From the NCBI GenBank assembly GCA_002413835.1, contig DHXU01000007.1, forward strand, positions 78,421 through 142,420: DNA of 64,000 nucleotides, read 5' to 3'. The translations under genes were made by a program, and so were the position numbers. Within the stretch, counting starts at the first letter, position 1; every line of letters starts with the position of its first letter. This DNA is from Candidatus Saccharibacteria bacterium UBA5148. GTDB taxonomy: Bacteria; Patescibacteriota; Saccharimonadia; Saccharimonadales; UBA4665. Under the pieces are notes generated by a model, which was given only the letters and a program-made list of their open reading frames with translations, was not told the DNA's origin and did not search any database. This document shows, in pieces, positions 16,443 to 26,169 of this stretch.

Positions 16443-17453
16443 ATGACCATTCTTACGAAACTTTCTCACCTCGGATCACGTTCGGCCGCTACTTCTGGCA
16501 AGCAGAAGATTTCCATCATTGTGCCAGTCTACAACGAGGAACGCAGTCTGCCGATGATGCATGAACAATTGCAGGCAGTCACGACTCCGCTGACCAAAAC
16601 CTATAGCTTTGAATATATATATGTCAACGATGGCAGTAGCGATACCTCGCCTGGGGTGCTGGCGTCATTAGAATCGCAGGATAAGGCGGTCCGCGTGCTG
16701 GAATTCTCCCGCAACTTCGGTAAAGAAATAGCTGTGACTGCCGGGCTGCATGCCTCGACCGGACAGGCGGCCATCATCATGGACGCTGACATGCAGCACC
16801 CCGTTGCCTTATTACCGGAATTCATCGCGAAATGGGAAGCTGGGGCGGAAGTTGTCGTCGGCGTTCGCAAACGCTACGGCAAAGAGTCGTCGCAGAAGCG
16901 TTTTCATTCATGGCTGTTCTACAAATTACTCAGCAAAATTTCCGATGTTCCAGTGACGCCCAGGGCTACGGATTACCGTTTGTTGGACCGTGAAGTCGTC
17001 GATGCCTTCAACCAGCTCAGCGAGCGAAATCGGATTACCCGCGGTCTGGTTGACTGGCTGGGATTTCAGCGGGAATATGTCTATTTTGAGTCCGCGGACC
17101 GCCTGTACGGCCAGGTATCGTACAAATTTGGAAAACTTGTCGGCCTGGCGGTTAACAGCTTCGTCAGCCTGAGTTTATTCCCGCTGCGCTTTGCGGGTTG
17201 GTTGGGTATTGCCATTACGCTTCTGTCGGGCCTGGCCGGCATATTTATCATCGTTGAAGACTTCCTGCTTAATGATCCGCTGGGGCTGAAATTCAGCGGT
17301 CCGGCCATGCTGGCGGTGCTGAATATGTTCTGGATCGGTATCGTGCTGATCGCAATCGGACTGGTGGCTTTATACATTGCCAGTATTCATTCCGAAGTAA
17401 TCAATCGTCCGCTGTATGTTTTGCGCAAGCATCGTCGTCCTCGAGCGTCGTAA
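16443..17453 (+). CDS. Family 2 glycosyltransferase (polyprenyl-phosphate type)
   Basis: A 336-residue GT-A enzyme of the DPM1/GtrB/ArnC type. VPVYNEERSL begins the fold, VNDGSSD and MDADMQHP give the nucleotide and DxD sites, and RATDYRLLDREVVDAF is typical of dolichyl/undecaprenyl-phosphate transferases. Two C-terminal membrane helices (about 235-262 and 275-305) anchor it. It likely makes a lipid-linked sugar for envelope glycans. An extended TGGTATAAT box ends 9 bases before ATG, with no Shine-Dalgarno, which suggests a leaderless mRNA. Confidence 0.93.
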   Translation: MTILTKLSHLGSRSAATSGKQKISIIVPVYNEERSLPMMHEQLQAVTTPLTKTYSFEYIYVNDGSSDTSPGVLASLESQDKAVRVLEFSRNFGKEIAVTAGLHASTGQAAIIMDADMQHPVALLPEFIAKWEAGAEVVVGVRKRYGKESSQKRFHSWLFYKLLSKISDVPVTPRATDYRLLDREVVDAFNQLSERNRITRGLVDWLGFQREYVYFESADRLYGQVSYKFGKLVGLAVNSFVSLSLFPLRFAGWLGIAITLLSGLAGIFIIVEDFLLNDPLGLKFSGPAMLAVLNMFWIGIVLIAIGLVALYIASIHSEVINRPLYVLRKHRRPRAS

Positions 17454-17534
17454 CTACAGATGTGTGTAAATTCTTGTAGCAATATCATAAACATTATGGT
17501 ATAATACCGCTAATCGTTATTACACAAGGTGGTT

Positions 17535-18434
17535 ATGGAAACAATGAAGCGGCGATTTAACGCCATAAATCATACAGTCCTGGCGTACACCGTGGCAGTA
17601 GCCGCGGTCGTTTACGTACTTACAAATACCACTATTGCAGATGCCATTCTGAACTTTTGCCTCGGCGGTATCATCCCTGGTACGAGCGTCGTCCTGGCGC
17701 CTGATGTTGTCATCATGTCGGTTATAGCCATACTCGGGCTCAGTCTGGCCGGTGCTCTTGTAGCTTTGCTGTTACGTCTGGTGTCGCTGCGTCACTTCAG
17801 AGAAACGTCGGATGCTGAAGCCGACGAAGAGGCTAGTGAGGAAGTTATTATCTACGACGGTAAACAAGAGCGAAGCGCCTTTGTGAACAATGTCCCGGCC
17901 AGTACCAGCAAGCAGGTCAAAAAGGCAACCAAGAGTTCCGCTGTGCCGGTGGTCTCGACTACTGCAGACAGACGGTTAGCCAGGATACGCCACGGTATCA
18001 TTATTGTCCTGCTACAAGCCGAGCGGGCGATCAACCGCGTCCTGGACCGTATATTACTGCTGAACGTGCCCCACAAAGTCGGTGCTTTCCTGCCTTTGGT
18101 AGCTACTTTGGTGCTGCGCGAGCTACTAGCTACCTGGCGGCTGCTCGTCACAGTTGTGAGTAAGACAACGTGGTTCATGGCTCGATTGACGTTGAGAATA
18201 GTCGCAGTCAGCATCGTCATCGGGCTGGCAGCAATCGGACTGATGCGCCGCGTGTCTGCCTCGACCTGGAAATACCTGCAGCCATACGCCTACCGACTTG
18301 ATACATGGCTTGAACTGCAGTGCCGGACGGCTCTATTCTGGCTGCGCCGAAAGCTGCAACAGTACGAATTCTTTCAGATGGCCGTGGTGATATTCCGCGA
18401 CATCAGGTTGTACCTGCGTCGGGTCTTTAAGTAG
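17535..18434 (+). CDS. Hypothetical multi-helix membrane protein
   Basis: About 299 residues. Two N-terminal membrane helices (about 13-38 and 60-85) are followed by an acidic and basic cytosolic linker (residues 95-150), then two or three more hydrophobic segments (about 185-240). I recognise no family. A TATAAT is near 17506, and AAGGTGG overlaps the start; GTG 17529 is an alternative start. The position between a glycosyltransferase and the cyo operon gives no functional hint. Confidence 0.65.
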   Translation: METMKRRFNAINHTVLAYTVAVAAVVYVLTNTTIADAILNFCLGGIIPGTSVVLAPDVVIMSVIAILGLSLAGALVALLLRLVSLRHFRETSDAEADEEASEEVIIYDGKQERSAFVNNVPASTSKQVKKATKSSAVPVVSTTADRRLARIRHGIIIVLLQAERAINRVLDRILLLNVPHKVGAFLPLVATLVLRELLATWRLLVTVVSKTTWFMARLTLRIVAVSIVIGLAAIGLMRRVSASTWKYLQPYAYRLDTWLELQCRTALFWLRRKLQQYEFFQMAVVIFRDIRLYLRRVFK

Positions 18435-18498
18435 CAGCTATAAAAGCGGGGTTGGCCTGAAGTTTGGCGCCAATGGCGGGTTACGGGTGAAAATAGTT

Positions 18499-19368
18499 CT
18501 AATGTATGAACGAATCAACTGCTATGGCTGCCGCCCACAATAGTATGACCAGCAGTGAAATACCGAACATCTTTCGGGCCCAGCGGTTGTCAGTAGCTTC
18601 GTCAGCCGGCCGGTAGCCTTGCAATCCATGCCACAGCCAGTAGCCGCCGATAATTAGGCTGACTCCGAGATAGATGTATCCTGCGTACCCGAAGATAGTC
18701 AAAGCGGCCGAGGTAACAATGAAGGCCAGGATATATGCCAGAATCTGGATTTTTGTTGCGCGGATACCACTGTGGAGTGGCAATACCGGAATATTGGCGG
18801 CTGCGTAATCCGCTCGACGGTACATGGCGATGGCGTAAAAGTGCGGCATCTGCCAGCTGACCATGATGATGAACAGTAGTAGTGCTCCGAGGTCCAGACG
18901 GCCGCTGGCCGCTAAGTAGCCGACAACAGGCGGTATTGCCCCGGATATGCTGCCGATGACCGTCCCATGGACGCTGCGGCGCTTGGCGATGCCATAGATG
19001 ATGACATAGGCTACCCATCCAAATGCGGCCAGACCAGCTGTCAGCAGGTTTGTATAGAGTACGAGTATGACGGTCCCCAGTGTGCCGCAGATGGCGGCGA
19101 AAAGCAGAGCGTTCCGGACGCCGATGATCCCGGTTACCAGTGCGCGGTTCCGGGTACGGGCCATCTTCTGGTCGATACCCCGGTCCAGGTAGTTATTACA
19201 GATACAGCCTGAGGCGATGACCAGGGACAGGCCGACCAGCATAGCGGCGAATAACTTGAGAGATATGTGTCCCTGCGATGCCAACAAAAAGCCAGCGGAG
19301 GCGGCGATAGCGTTGCCACGGATGATGCCCGGCTTCGTGAGGGCGTAGTAGTTTTTGACTAAACTGAT
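18499..19368 (-). CDS. cyoE: Protoheme IX farnesyltransferase (heme O synthase), probable ATC start
   Basis: CyoE adds a farnesyl group to heme b to make heme o for the oxidase. It is a UbiA-type membrane prenyltransferase with the Asp-rich motif NNYLDRGIDQKMARTRNR and the second motif in YRRADYAAANIPVLPL. The first standard start (TTG 19287) would cut away the conserved N-terminus YYALTKPGIIRGNAIAA, which is encoded in frame upstream. No ATG, GTG or TTG exists there. ATC at 19368-19366 lies 7 bases after AAGGA (19380-19376) and gives a normal 289-residue protein. It is the last gene of cyoABCDE. Confidence 0.9.
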   Translation of the reverse strand: MSLVKNYYALTKPGIIRGNAIAASAGFLLASQGHISLKLFAAMLVGLSLVIASGCICNNYLDRGIDQKMARTRNRALVTGIIGVRNALLFAAICGTLGTVILVLYTNLLTAGLAAFGWVAYVIIYGIAKRRSVHGTVIGSISGAIPPVVGYLAASGRLDLGALLLFIIMVSWQMPHFYAIAMYRRADYAAANIPVLPLHSGIRATKIQILAYILAFIVTSAALTIFGYAGYIYLGVSLIIGGYWLWHGLQGYRPADEATDNRWARKMFGISLLVILLWAAAIAVDSFIH

Positions 19369-19387
19369 GCCAGTATCCTTGTGATCC

Positions 19388-19789
19388 CTACAGATCTTCG
19401 TTCTTCTGCATGTATTTTTCGGTCTCGGCAGGAGACAGCATGTGATAATTCAGGTTTTGCATGATCCATAAGGAGCCGAAGACAACGATTGAAATAACAA
19501 CTCCCATGCAGAGCAGGACGATGATATTCCATGGTGCTTTGGCTGCCCGGTCGAGGTGCAGGAAAAAGAACAGTTGCACGAGGAGCTGTACGACGGCCAT
19601 TATCAGTATCAATACCAGAACGACCGGATGTGAAAATGAGTGGTTGAGTACCAGTATGAACGCCTCGAGCGTCAGTGCGATCGACAATACGAAGCCGATA
19701 GTATACGACCGGATGCTGCCGTGCCCGGCAGCATCCGCACTATCCGGCTGGCTGTCCTGGCTCTGATGCTTGTCGTCTAGTTGTGCCAT
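19388..19789 (-). CDS. cyoD: Cytochrome o quinol oxidase subunit IV
   Basis: A 133-residue protein with three membrane helices after a hydrophilic N-terminus of about 27 residues. VQLLVQLFFFLHLDR is the conserved core of CyoD/COX4. It is an accessory subunit that helps assemble the Cu(B) site. Its start is 1 base after the cyoC stop, and it ends 19 bases before the proposed cyoE start, so it is translated as part of the operon. Confidence 0.93.
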   Translation of the reverse strand: MAQLDDKHQSQDSQPDSADAAGHGSIRSYTIGFVLSIALTLEAFILVLNHSFSHPVVLVLILIMAVVQLLVQLFFFLHLDRAAKAPWNIIVLLCMGVVISIVVFGSLWIMQNLNYHMLSPAETEKYMQKNEDL

Positions 19790-19790
19790 A

Positions 19791-20423
19791 TCAACGTGCT
19801 CCGATCAGGTATACGATAGTAAAAATAAATATCCAGACGATATCGAGGAGGTGCCAGAACAGACTGAGCATAGTCAGACGTTTGATGAGTCCGGGTGTCA
19901 GGTCCTGTCTGACGACTTTGCTGATGAGTACGCCCATCCAGAGCAGGCCGCTGGTGATGTGCAGCCCGTGCGTCCCGACCAGTGTAAAGAATGCTGACAG
20001 GAAACCGCTGGCCCGCCAACTGTTGCCCTCATGGATGAGCTTCGTAAATTCTGTCAGCTCAAGCGTCAGAAATGCCACGCCGAGAGCGAACGTCAGGCCG
20101 AACCAGATGAGGATCTGTTTTTTGTCGGCCCGCTGCGTCGCCAGCATGGCCAGCCCGCAGGTGAAACTGCTGGTCAGCAGTAGTAAGGTTTCGACAAGTA
20201 CGAAGGGCAGGCTGAACAGCTCATGCCCGGATGGCCCGCCGCTTATGTTGTTGTGCAGCACGCCGTAGGTCGCAAACAGCACGGCGAACAGCACGCAGTC
20301 TGTCATCAGATAGAGCCAGAAGCCGAATATGGTCTTGCTTCGGAACTGGTCGACAGTCGTCTCACTGTCGTCGACAACTGTAGTCGGCAATGCGGCCTCG
20401 GCAACGACCTTCATTCGTTTCAT
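19791..20423 (-). CDS. cyoC: Cytochrome o quinol oxidase subunit III
   Basis: A 210-residue protein with five membrane helices, matching Cyo[21 protein letters not shown] near residue 35, [12 protein letters not shown], and [17 protein letters not shown] at the end. ATG 20423 is chosen because it forms an ATGA overlap with the cyoB stop; the frame is open further upstream inside cyoB but that is not coding. Its role is to support stability and proton uptake in the oxidase. Confidence 0.94.
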   Translation of the reverse strand: MKRMKVVAEAALPTTVVDDSETTVDQFRSKTIFGFWLYLMTDCVLFAVLFATYGVLHNNISGGPSGHELFSLPFVLVETLLLLTSSFTCGLAMLATQRADKKQILIWFGLTFALGVAFLTLELTEFTKLIHEGNSWRASGFLSAFFTLVGTHGLHITSGLLWMGVLISKVVRQDLTPGLIKRLTMLSLFWHLLDIVWIFIFTIVYLIGAR

Positions 20424-22408
20424 AACTGGCTCCTGACGGCAAAGAATTCGGTCTCGATGCGGCTGACTTCTGCTGCCGGAATAGTGTATTCGGTATCTTC
20501 GTCTGAGGCCCGCAAGATGATGCAGGTAATGACGCCGAGCACTCCGACTACAGCCAGCCACCAGATATGCCAGATCAGCGCGAAGCCGGCCACGCCGGCA
20601 AAGCCGGCGATATATATGCCCATGGCAGTATTCCGCGGCAGAGTGATGTCGCTGTACTTTTGGGTGACGGCCTTGAGCTTGGTGTCTACGATTGCCTGTT
20701 TGCTGGCCCAAAAGGCGTCGCGGTCGGTCACGGTTGGGATAACTGCGAAATTATAGACAGGTGCCGGTGAAGCGGTTGACCATTCCAGCGTCCGGCCATT
20801 CCAGGGGTCGCCAGTTAGGTCAAGGCGGCTGCGCCGCTGTGATGGCAGCGTGCTGACGACGATTTGCAGAATCTGGAAGGCAACTCCGACACAGATAACG
20901 GCAACGCCCACGGCAGCAACGATAAACAGCCATTGCCAGCCCATTGATGCCTCGTAGTGGTCCAGCCGGCGGGTGGCGCCCATCATACCGAGTGCATAAA
21001 GCGGCATGAAGGCCAGCAGGAAGCCGCTTACCCAGCACCAGAAGGCGTATTTACCGAGGCGTTCGTTCAGCCGGAAGCCGGTTACTTTTGGGAACCAATA
21101 GGCGATACCTGCAAAGTAGCCGAACAGAACGCCACCGATGATCATATTGTGAAAATGAGCCACTAGGAACAGGCTGTTGTGTACCTGGAAATCGATTGCC
21201 GGTAGTGACATCAGTACTCCGGTCATACCGCCGATTGTGAAGGTCATTACAAAGCCAAGGAACCACATCATTGGCGTCGTGAACCGTACCCGGCCGCGGT
21301 ACATCGTGAACAACCAGTTGAAGACTTTGACACCGGTCGGAATGGCAATGACCATCGTCATGATGCCGAAGAAAGCGTTGACGTCAGCACCAGCGCCCAT
21401 CGTAAAGAAGTGGTGCAGCCAGACAACGAATGACAGGAAGGTAATTGATATAAGGGCCAGCACCATAGATTTATATCCGAACAGCCGTTTGCCGGAAAAG
21501 GTCGCCACGACCTCGGAAAATATACCGAAGGCTGGCAATATAAGAATATAGACTTCCGGGTGTCCCCAAGCCCATATCAGGTTGATATACATCATCGGGT
21601 TGCCGCCGCCCTCGGCTGTGAAAAAGTGCATCCCCATCAGCCGGTCCAGCGATAACATACCCAGCGTCGCGGTCAGTATCGGGAAGGCAAAGGCTACCAG
21701 GAACATAGCGCAGAGCACACTCCAGGCGAAGATCGGCATTTTCATGAGAGACATACCCGGGGCGCGCATCTTGAGGATGGTGACGAAAAAGTTGATACCG
21801 GACAGTAGACTACCAAGCCCGGCAATCTGCAAACTCCAGATCCAGTAATCGACGCCGACACCCGGGCTGTACTTGAGCTCGGATAACGGCGGATACGCCA
21901 GCCAACCGGCAGCGGCAAATTCACCGACGACCAGCGAAACATTTATCAGCAGGGCGCCAGCTATGAACAGCCAGAAACTGACCGAGTTCAGAAATGGAAA
22001 TGCGACGTCGCGGCTACCGATCTGCAGCGGCAGAATCAGGTTGATGATACCGAACATGAAACCCATGGCGACGAAGAATATCATGATGGTGCCGTGGGCT
22101 GAAAATACCTGCTGAAAGGTGTCGCTTGAGACAATGCCATGAGCGTCACCGACGGAGGTTGCCTGTTGGACGCGCATCATGACGGCGTCGGCCAGTCCGC
22201 GTAATAGCATAAGTGTCGCGACGACGATGTACATAATGCCGATCTTTTTGGGGTCGAGAGATGTCAGCCACTCTTTCCAGAGCCAGTTCCAGCGCTTGAA
22301 GTATGTCATCAGGGCGACGACGGCCAAGATGGCGAGTATGCCGGCAACGATACCGCCCATCGTGATCGGGTCGTGGACGAGTGCTTCGAAGTTGAGTCTG
22401 CCTAGCAT
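20420..22408 (-). CDS. cyoB: Cytochrome o quinol oxidase subunit I
   Basis: The catalytic heme-copper subunit, 662 residues, about 14-15 membrane helices. It holds the heme b ligand region ([15 protein letters not shown]), the Cu(B)/cross-linked Tyr motif [16 protein letters not shown], the HH pair in [12 protein letters not shown], the K-channel Lys in GYKSMVLA and the heme ligands in [14 protein letters not shown]. These put it in the A-type, proton-pumping oxidases. It reduces O2 to water using quinol electrons. CAGGAAAATCAGG precedes the ATG. This is a complete oxidase in a lineage with otherwise reduced metabolism. Confidence 0.97.
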   Translation of the reverse strand: MLGRLNFEALVHDPITMGGIVAGILAILAVVALMTYFKRWNWLWKEWLTSLDPKKIGIMYIVVATLMLLRGLADAVMMRVQQATSVGDAHGIVSSDTFQQVFSAHGTIMIFFVAMGFMFGIINLILPLQIGSRDVAFPFLNSVSFWLFIAGALLINVSLVVGEFAAAGWLAYPPLSELKYSPGVGVDYWIWSLQIAGLGSLLSGINFFVTILKMRAPGMSLMKMPIFAWSVLCAMFLVAFAFPILTATLGMLSLDRLMGMHFFTAEGGGNPMMYINLIWAWGHPEVYILILPAFGIFSEVVATFSGKRLFGYKSMVLALISITFLSFVVWLHHFFTMGAGADVNAFFGIMTMVIAIPTGVKVFNWLFTMYRGRVRFTTPMMWFLGFVMTFTIGGMTGVLMSLPAIDFQVHNSLFLVAHFHNMIIGGVLFGYFAGIAYWFPKVTGFRLNERLGKYAFWCWVSGFLLAFMPLYALGMMGATRRLDHYEASMGWQWLFIVAAVGVAVICVGVAFQILQIVVSTLPSQRRSRLDLTGDPWNGRTLEWSTASPAPVYNFAVIPTVTDRDAFWASKQAIVDTKLKAVTQKYSDITLPRNTAMGIYIAGFAGVAGFALIWHIWWLAVVGVLGVITCIILRASDEDTEYTIPAAEVSRIETEFFAVRSQL

Positions 22409-22432
22409 CCTGATTTTCCTGTCTCAATATAT

Positions 22433-23365
22433 TTATTCATGGCTCATGTGATCCAGCGTGTCATTAGTGACGCTTTGAGTGACGCTCTGAAAGGAGCTGT
22501 CTTCGTGGGGAGCCGACATGTATTTCATAACCACTGTATCATACAGGTTATGTTGGTAGGCACCATATTGCACCGCCTGCGGTGCTGCTCCGGGTTGGGC
22601 GAGGCTGGTGTATGCGGCCATCGTAAGCTGTGCCGGCTTGGAACGTGACGTGGCTATCCAGTCTTTGAAAGCACTGTCGGTGCTGGCTTCGGCTATGAAC
22701 TGCATGCCTGCAAAGCCGCTACCGCTCAGATTGGCGGAGGTGCCCTGGAACCTGCCGGCCTGGTTGGCCATGAGGTGCAGATGCGTCGTCATACCCGACA
22801 TGGCATATATCTGGCCGCCAAGGCGGGGAATCCAAAATGAATTCATCGGCGCGTCGGCCGTGATTTCGAAATCTACCGGTGTATTGGTCGGGAACTGCAC
22901 GTAATTGACACTGGCGATCTGTTGCTCCGGGTAAATGAACAACCATTTCCACTGCAGAGCGATGACCTGGATCGTGATCGGTGACCTGTCAGATGCGATA
23001 GGACGCGATGGATCAAGGCTATGGCTGCTATTCCAGGCGACAACCGCCAGGACCCCGATAATCAAACAGGGGAAGCCCCACCATAGCGTCTCAAGCTTAG
23101 TATTGTGGTCCCATTCCGGCTGGTAATGAGCGTCCGTATTTGTGGCCCGATACTTCCAGGCGATAAAAAACGTCAGAACAAAGACCGGGATGACGATGAG
23201 CAGCATCAGTAGCGTGGCGCCGACGAGTAGCTTGCGCTGCTGGGCGGCGATGGTGCCAGCCGGAGATAATATTGCTATGTGGCTGTGTCCGACGTAGAGT
23301 ACCGTGCCGATGATGGCTATGAGTACGAGTATGGACGCGAGCAGTAGTGTGAATTTTTTACTCAT
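22433..23365 (-). CDS. cyoA: Cytochrome o quinol oxidase subunit II
   Basis: A 310-residue protein with an N-terminal signal-anchor and second helix (about residues 5-25 and 45-70), then a periplasmic cupredoxin domain. The core WKWLFIYPEQ and MNSFWIPRLGGQIYAMSGM segments are typical of CyoA. The Cu(A) ligands of cytochrome c oxidases are missing (SANLSGSGFAGM in place of the Cys-x3-Cys loop), so quinol is the donor. There is no lipobox Cys. ATG 23365 is chosen; the open frame upstream is non-coding. It is the first gene of the operon. Confidence 0.95.
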   Translation of the reverse strand: MSKKFTLLLASILVLIAIIGTVLYVGHSHIAILSPAGTIAAQQRKLLVGATLLMLLIVIPVFVLTFFIAWKYRATNTDAHYQPEWDHNTKLETLWWGFPCLIIGVLAVVAWNSSHSLDPSRPIASDRSPITIQVIALQWKWLFIYPEQQIASVNYVQFPTNTPVDFEITADAPMNSFWIPRLGGQIYAMSGMTTHLHLMANQAGRFQGTSANLSGSGFAGMQFIAEASTDSAFKDWIATSRSKPAQLTMAAYTSLAQPGAAPQAVQYGAYQHNLYDTVVMKYMSAPHEDSSFQSVTQSVTNDTLDHMSHE

Positions 23366-23456
23366 GATTTTATATGTAGGATAGCATAACCGAGACGATC
23401 CAGCTTGTCTCGGACGGCATCGTGCAATAAAAGCCGTGAGAGCATATACTCGACAT

Positions 23457-24083
23457 ATGAAACCGAATCTCATCAGACCGATGCTGCTGACCCCAGTTAC
23501 TGAGGCTCGTCTACCGTCCGACAGTAATTTTATTTTGGAACCGAAGCTCGACGGCTGGCGGGCAATCGTATACAAGCAGGGCGATGAGGTGAGGATTTTT
23601 TCTCGGGAACAGAGTGAAATGACGGGTTACTACCCGCAAGTCGTCAGCGAATCCGTAACCTGTTTCCGTGGGCTGAGTCTTGTTCTGGACGGCGAGCTTG
23701 TCACGTTTGATCCTCCTGACCCGTCGAACCCCGGGCAGCTGCCGCGGCAGAACCGCAATCTCCTCAGACGCAGGAATCAGCCGGTATATTTTTATCCGTT
23801 CGACATACTACGCATCGGGGGTACGTCGGCTATGAGATCGTCACTCGATAGTCGTCGGGAGCTTCTGGGCGAAATTTTTCAATTGCCGATTGATGCCCCC
23901 AGGAACTTGCTGCATATACAACAGGTTGAGGCTTTCGACGCTACAAAAAAAGAAGAACTGCTCGAAGTCGCCAAGAAGGGTGGCTGGGAAGGTCTCGTCG
24001 CCAAGCGCCGGGCCTCGCCGTACCAGCCAAATTATCGCGGCCGTGACTGGTTGAAACACAGATTTAAACTGCCGCGCTCATGA
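23457..24083 (+). CDS. ATP-dependent DNA ligase adenylation domain, no OB-fold
   Basis: A 208-residue nucleotidyltransferase of the LigD/ligase type. Motif I is EPKLDGWR with the AMP-accepting K30, followed by LVLDGELVTFD (motif III), WEGLVAKRR (motif IV) and DWLKHR (motif V). The protein ends right after motif V, so the OB-fold with motif VI, needed for self-adenylation in usual ligases, is missing. It may act with a partner or seal nicks poorly. TATACT at 23445-23450 sits 6 bases before the ATG, consistent with a leaderless mRNA. It is divergent from cyoA. Confidence 0.85.
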   Translation: MKPNLIRPMLLTPVTEARLPSDSNFILEPKLDGWRAIVYKQGDEVRIFSREQSEMTGYYPQVVSESVTCFRGLSLVLDGELVTFDPPDPSNPGQLPRQNRNLLRRRNQPVYFYPFDILRIGGTSAMRSSLDSRRELLGEIFQLPIDAPRNLLHIQQVEAFDATKKEELLEVAKKGGWEGLVAKRRASPYQPNYRGRDWLKHRFKLPRS

Positions 24084-24227
24084 TTCGGCGTATGGTGTGA
24101 GTATCATATGATAGGAAAAATCATTACCCTCCAATGATGCCTTGGCGCGGGCAGGGCCTGCCAGTAGGTCAGGAGGCACATAACACTGGTCATTCCAGGT
24201 TGAATTAGGCGGTGAGCGGGCAATCGG
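24078..24227 (-). pseudogene. Possible C-terminal gene remnant
   Basis: A 49-codon frame that begins just after an in-frame TAG and has no start codon. Its translation looks protein-like (PPNSTWNDQCYVPPDLL, then a helix and LTPYAES) and codon use is ordinary. It sits between the ligase and the VOC gene, antisense to nothing. It could be the tail of a decayed gene. No family recognised. Confidence 0.3.
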
Positions 24228-24263
24228 CTACATCAATCCGGGTGGTACGGCACTCCGCGACGC

Positions 24264-24662
24264 TTACTCATTGCCCGATTGACCGTCGTTCAATATTGAT
24301 AGTATGTTTCCAGCTGGATCTTTGAACCAGGCGATATCTGGTCCGCGGTTGACAGATAGCCCGCGGGCAACGCCGCTTTCATCGGTCATACCTTCGTAAT
24401 GCTCAAAGCTGACGCCTCTGTCTGATAATGTTTTAACGGCCGTATCGATGTCATCGACCGGAAAGTTAAGGATTGTGAAAGTTGCTGGAGTATGGCCGGC
24501 TTTGGGATAGACGATGATGTGTGCTCCATGGGCCAGCTTGATGACCAGCATCCCCATGGCGTTATCTTCGGTCTCCAGGCCGAGCGTACCACCGTAAAAG
24601 TCTTTGGCCGCCGCCAGATCATCCACTGAGAAACCACTAAATGCTTGACTGTCTCGTAACAT
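24264..24662 (-). CDS. VOC (glyoxalase/bleomycin resistance) family protein
   Basis: A 132-residue protein with two beta-alpha-beta-beta-beta units typical of vicinal oxygen chelate proteins: [20 protein letters not shown] at the start and [17 protein letters not shown] at the end. Members bind metals or small molecules, so lyase, dioxygenase or drug-binding roles are all possible. GGAGG lies 9 bases before ATG. It is a stand-alone gene. Confidence 0.88.
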   Translation of the reverse strand: MLRDSQAFSGFSVDDLAAAKDFYGGTLGLETEDNAMGMLVIKLAHGAHIIVYPKAGHTPATFTILNFPVDDIDTAVKTLSDRGVSFEHYEGMTDESGVARGLSVNRGPDIAWFKDPAGNILSILNDGQSGNE

Positions 24663-24846
24663 AGCTATATCCTCCGATTATCAATCTACTATACATCTTA
24701 GAGACATCTTAGAGCAGTCGGACTAACCCGAGCGCAGCTTATACTGATCAGATACAGTATATCTGCCGCCGCCGGTGGTGTATACTTTTATAACTATGTT
24801 AAAACATAGATTTATTTTTATACAAACTGCATAAAACGCGAGTGAG

Positions 24847-26094
24847 ATGCGCATGCCGCCTGCTGAACAATTACCCAGGTCACCTGAAAGCCTGATGAAC
24901 CGTAGAACAATACTGCTCTGCGTGGCGGCTGGTGCTCTGGTGGTGGCCGGGATTGCCGGGGTCAGTAGTCTTACAGGACCTGACAGATCTTCGGTCAGTG
25001 TTGCCAGTCCGACGCCGTCTTCGCTTCCAGGAATTATAATCAATCAGCAAGGTGACGTCGGGGGCGGCCTGCTGGCCGTCCCGAGTTTGGCGCCCAGATT
25101 GCCAGGGCCGACGCTCATCAGACCGACGGAGCTGAACACAGGCTTCAAACATACCGGAGTTAAACTCAAAGATTATCGAGGTCAGTTTGGTCAGATACAT
25201 GACGGCGTGCTGACACTGGCAACACCTGGCATGAAGCTGGAGGGCTGGCGAATACCAGCCCGGGTTGAGATCAGGGCGGCGGATGTGGCGATTCGTAACT
25301 GTATGGTCAGCGGCGGCGAAATCCTGCCCGCTTCCAACGCTGGCCTGATCAGCTGCATTCACGAAGCCGTCCGAAGATGTGTTATCGAAGACAGCCTACT
25401 GGTCCCGGAGCGCCCCAGTCTGTGGTGGGACGGCGTCGATGGCCATGACTTTATTGCCAGACGGCTCGAAATCTATCATACCGTTGATGGCTTCGGCGTC
25501 TTTAATACGCACAACGACGGCGGCCCATCAGGCGTTGAGATAGTGGAATGCTTTGTTCATGACCTGTCATATTTCTCACCAGCTCCGCGAAACCCCGGTG
25601 ATGCCGTACCGCATACCCACAACGACTGCATCCAGATCCATGGTAATACCGGTACTATCATTCACGGCAATAGCCTGCTGGGATATATAGCCCGGGGTAT
25701 CGGTGATGCTCGCTATACCCGCGCCCACCCGAACGCTCGAGGCGGATACAACATCAATGATCCGTCGCTGGCAACTAATAGTGTCTTGCAGGTCACTCAG
25801 GAAGTCTCGCAGGTCAGAGGAGTTATTTTTGACAGTAACTGGTGCGACGGCGGCGGTGCCACTCTGAACATCTCGTCCAAGGGTGGACCGACAGGAAATA
25901 ATTTCGGTTCAGTCACCAACAATAAATTTGGCCGTGGGGAATATTTTCAAGGTGGCAGCGACCAAACAAATGGTATTCCCGGCGCCGGCGGTGATAAGGG
26001 TGTTGTTCTGTGGGTACGAGGCTTCGTCCTTGACGATACCAGTGGGAATGTCTACGAGGACAATGGTTATCCGATCATGCTTCGGATTGAATAA
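24847..26094 (+). CDS. Secreted right-handed beta-helix protein
   Basis: A 415-residue surface protein. A signal-anchor begins with an Arg pair (NRRTILLCVAAGALVVAG, about residues 18-40), then a Ser/Pro linker. From about residue 110 are repeated short strands with Asn/Gly/Val ladders (VAIRNCMVSGGE, VEIVECFVHDL), typical of a parallel beta-helix. VPHTHNDCIQIHGN is a central motif shared with the protein at 31565-32824, so the two are paralogues. Such folds bind or cut polysaccharides, but no catalytic site is proven. ATG 24895 is an alternative start. Confidence 0.8.
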   Translation: MRMPPAEQLPRSPESLMNRRTILLCVAAGALVVAGIAGVSSLTGPDRSSVSVASPTPSSLPGIIINQQGDVGGGLLAVPSLAPRLPGPTLIRPTELNTGFKHTGVKLKDYRGQFGQIHDGVLTLATPGMKLEGWRIPARVEIRAADVAIRNCMVSGGEILPASNAGLISCIHEAVRRCVIEDSLLVPERPSLWWDGVDGHDFIARRLEIYHTVDGFGVFNTHNDGGPSGVEIVECFVHDLSYFSPAPRNPGDAVPHTHNDCIQIHGNTGTIIHGNSLLGYIARGIGDARYTRAHPNARGGYNINDPSLATNSVLQVTQEVSQVRGVIFDSNWCDGGGATLNISSKGGPTGNNFGSVTNNKFGRGEYFQGGSDQTNGIPGAGGDKGVVLWVRGFVLDDTSGNVYEDNGYPIMLRIE

Positions 26095-26127
26095 TTTTCC
26101 GTATGATCGGCTTAACGGATGTGCTGC

Positions 26128-26169
26128 TTGACTTAAAACAATATAGTAGCTAAATTATTTAGTAGCTAA
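26128..26169 (+). promoter_or_regulatory. Promoter and direct-repeat operator of the MarR/MFS operon
   Basis: TTGACT (26128-26133), a 17-base spacer and TAAATT (26151-26156) form a good promoter. The decamer TAGTAGCTAA occurs twice, at 26144-26153 and 26160-26169, overlapping the -10 and the start codon. This placement suits autorepression by the MarR protein. Confidence 0.6.

Noticed and set aside
19791..20711. Longer cyoC start inside cyoB
   Set aside because: The upstream part is cyoB read in another frame; the ATGA overlap start at 20423 gives a normal CyoC.
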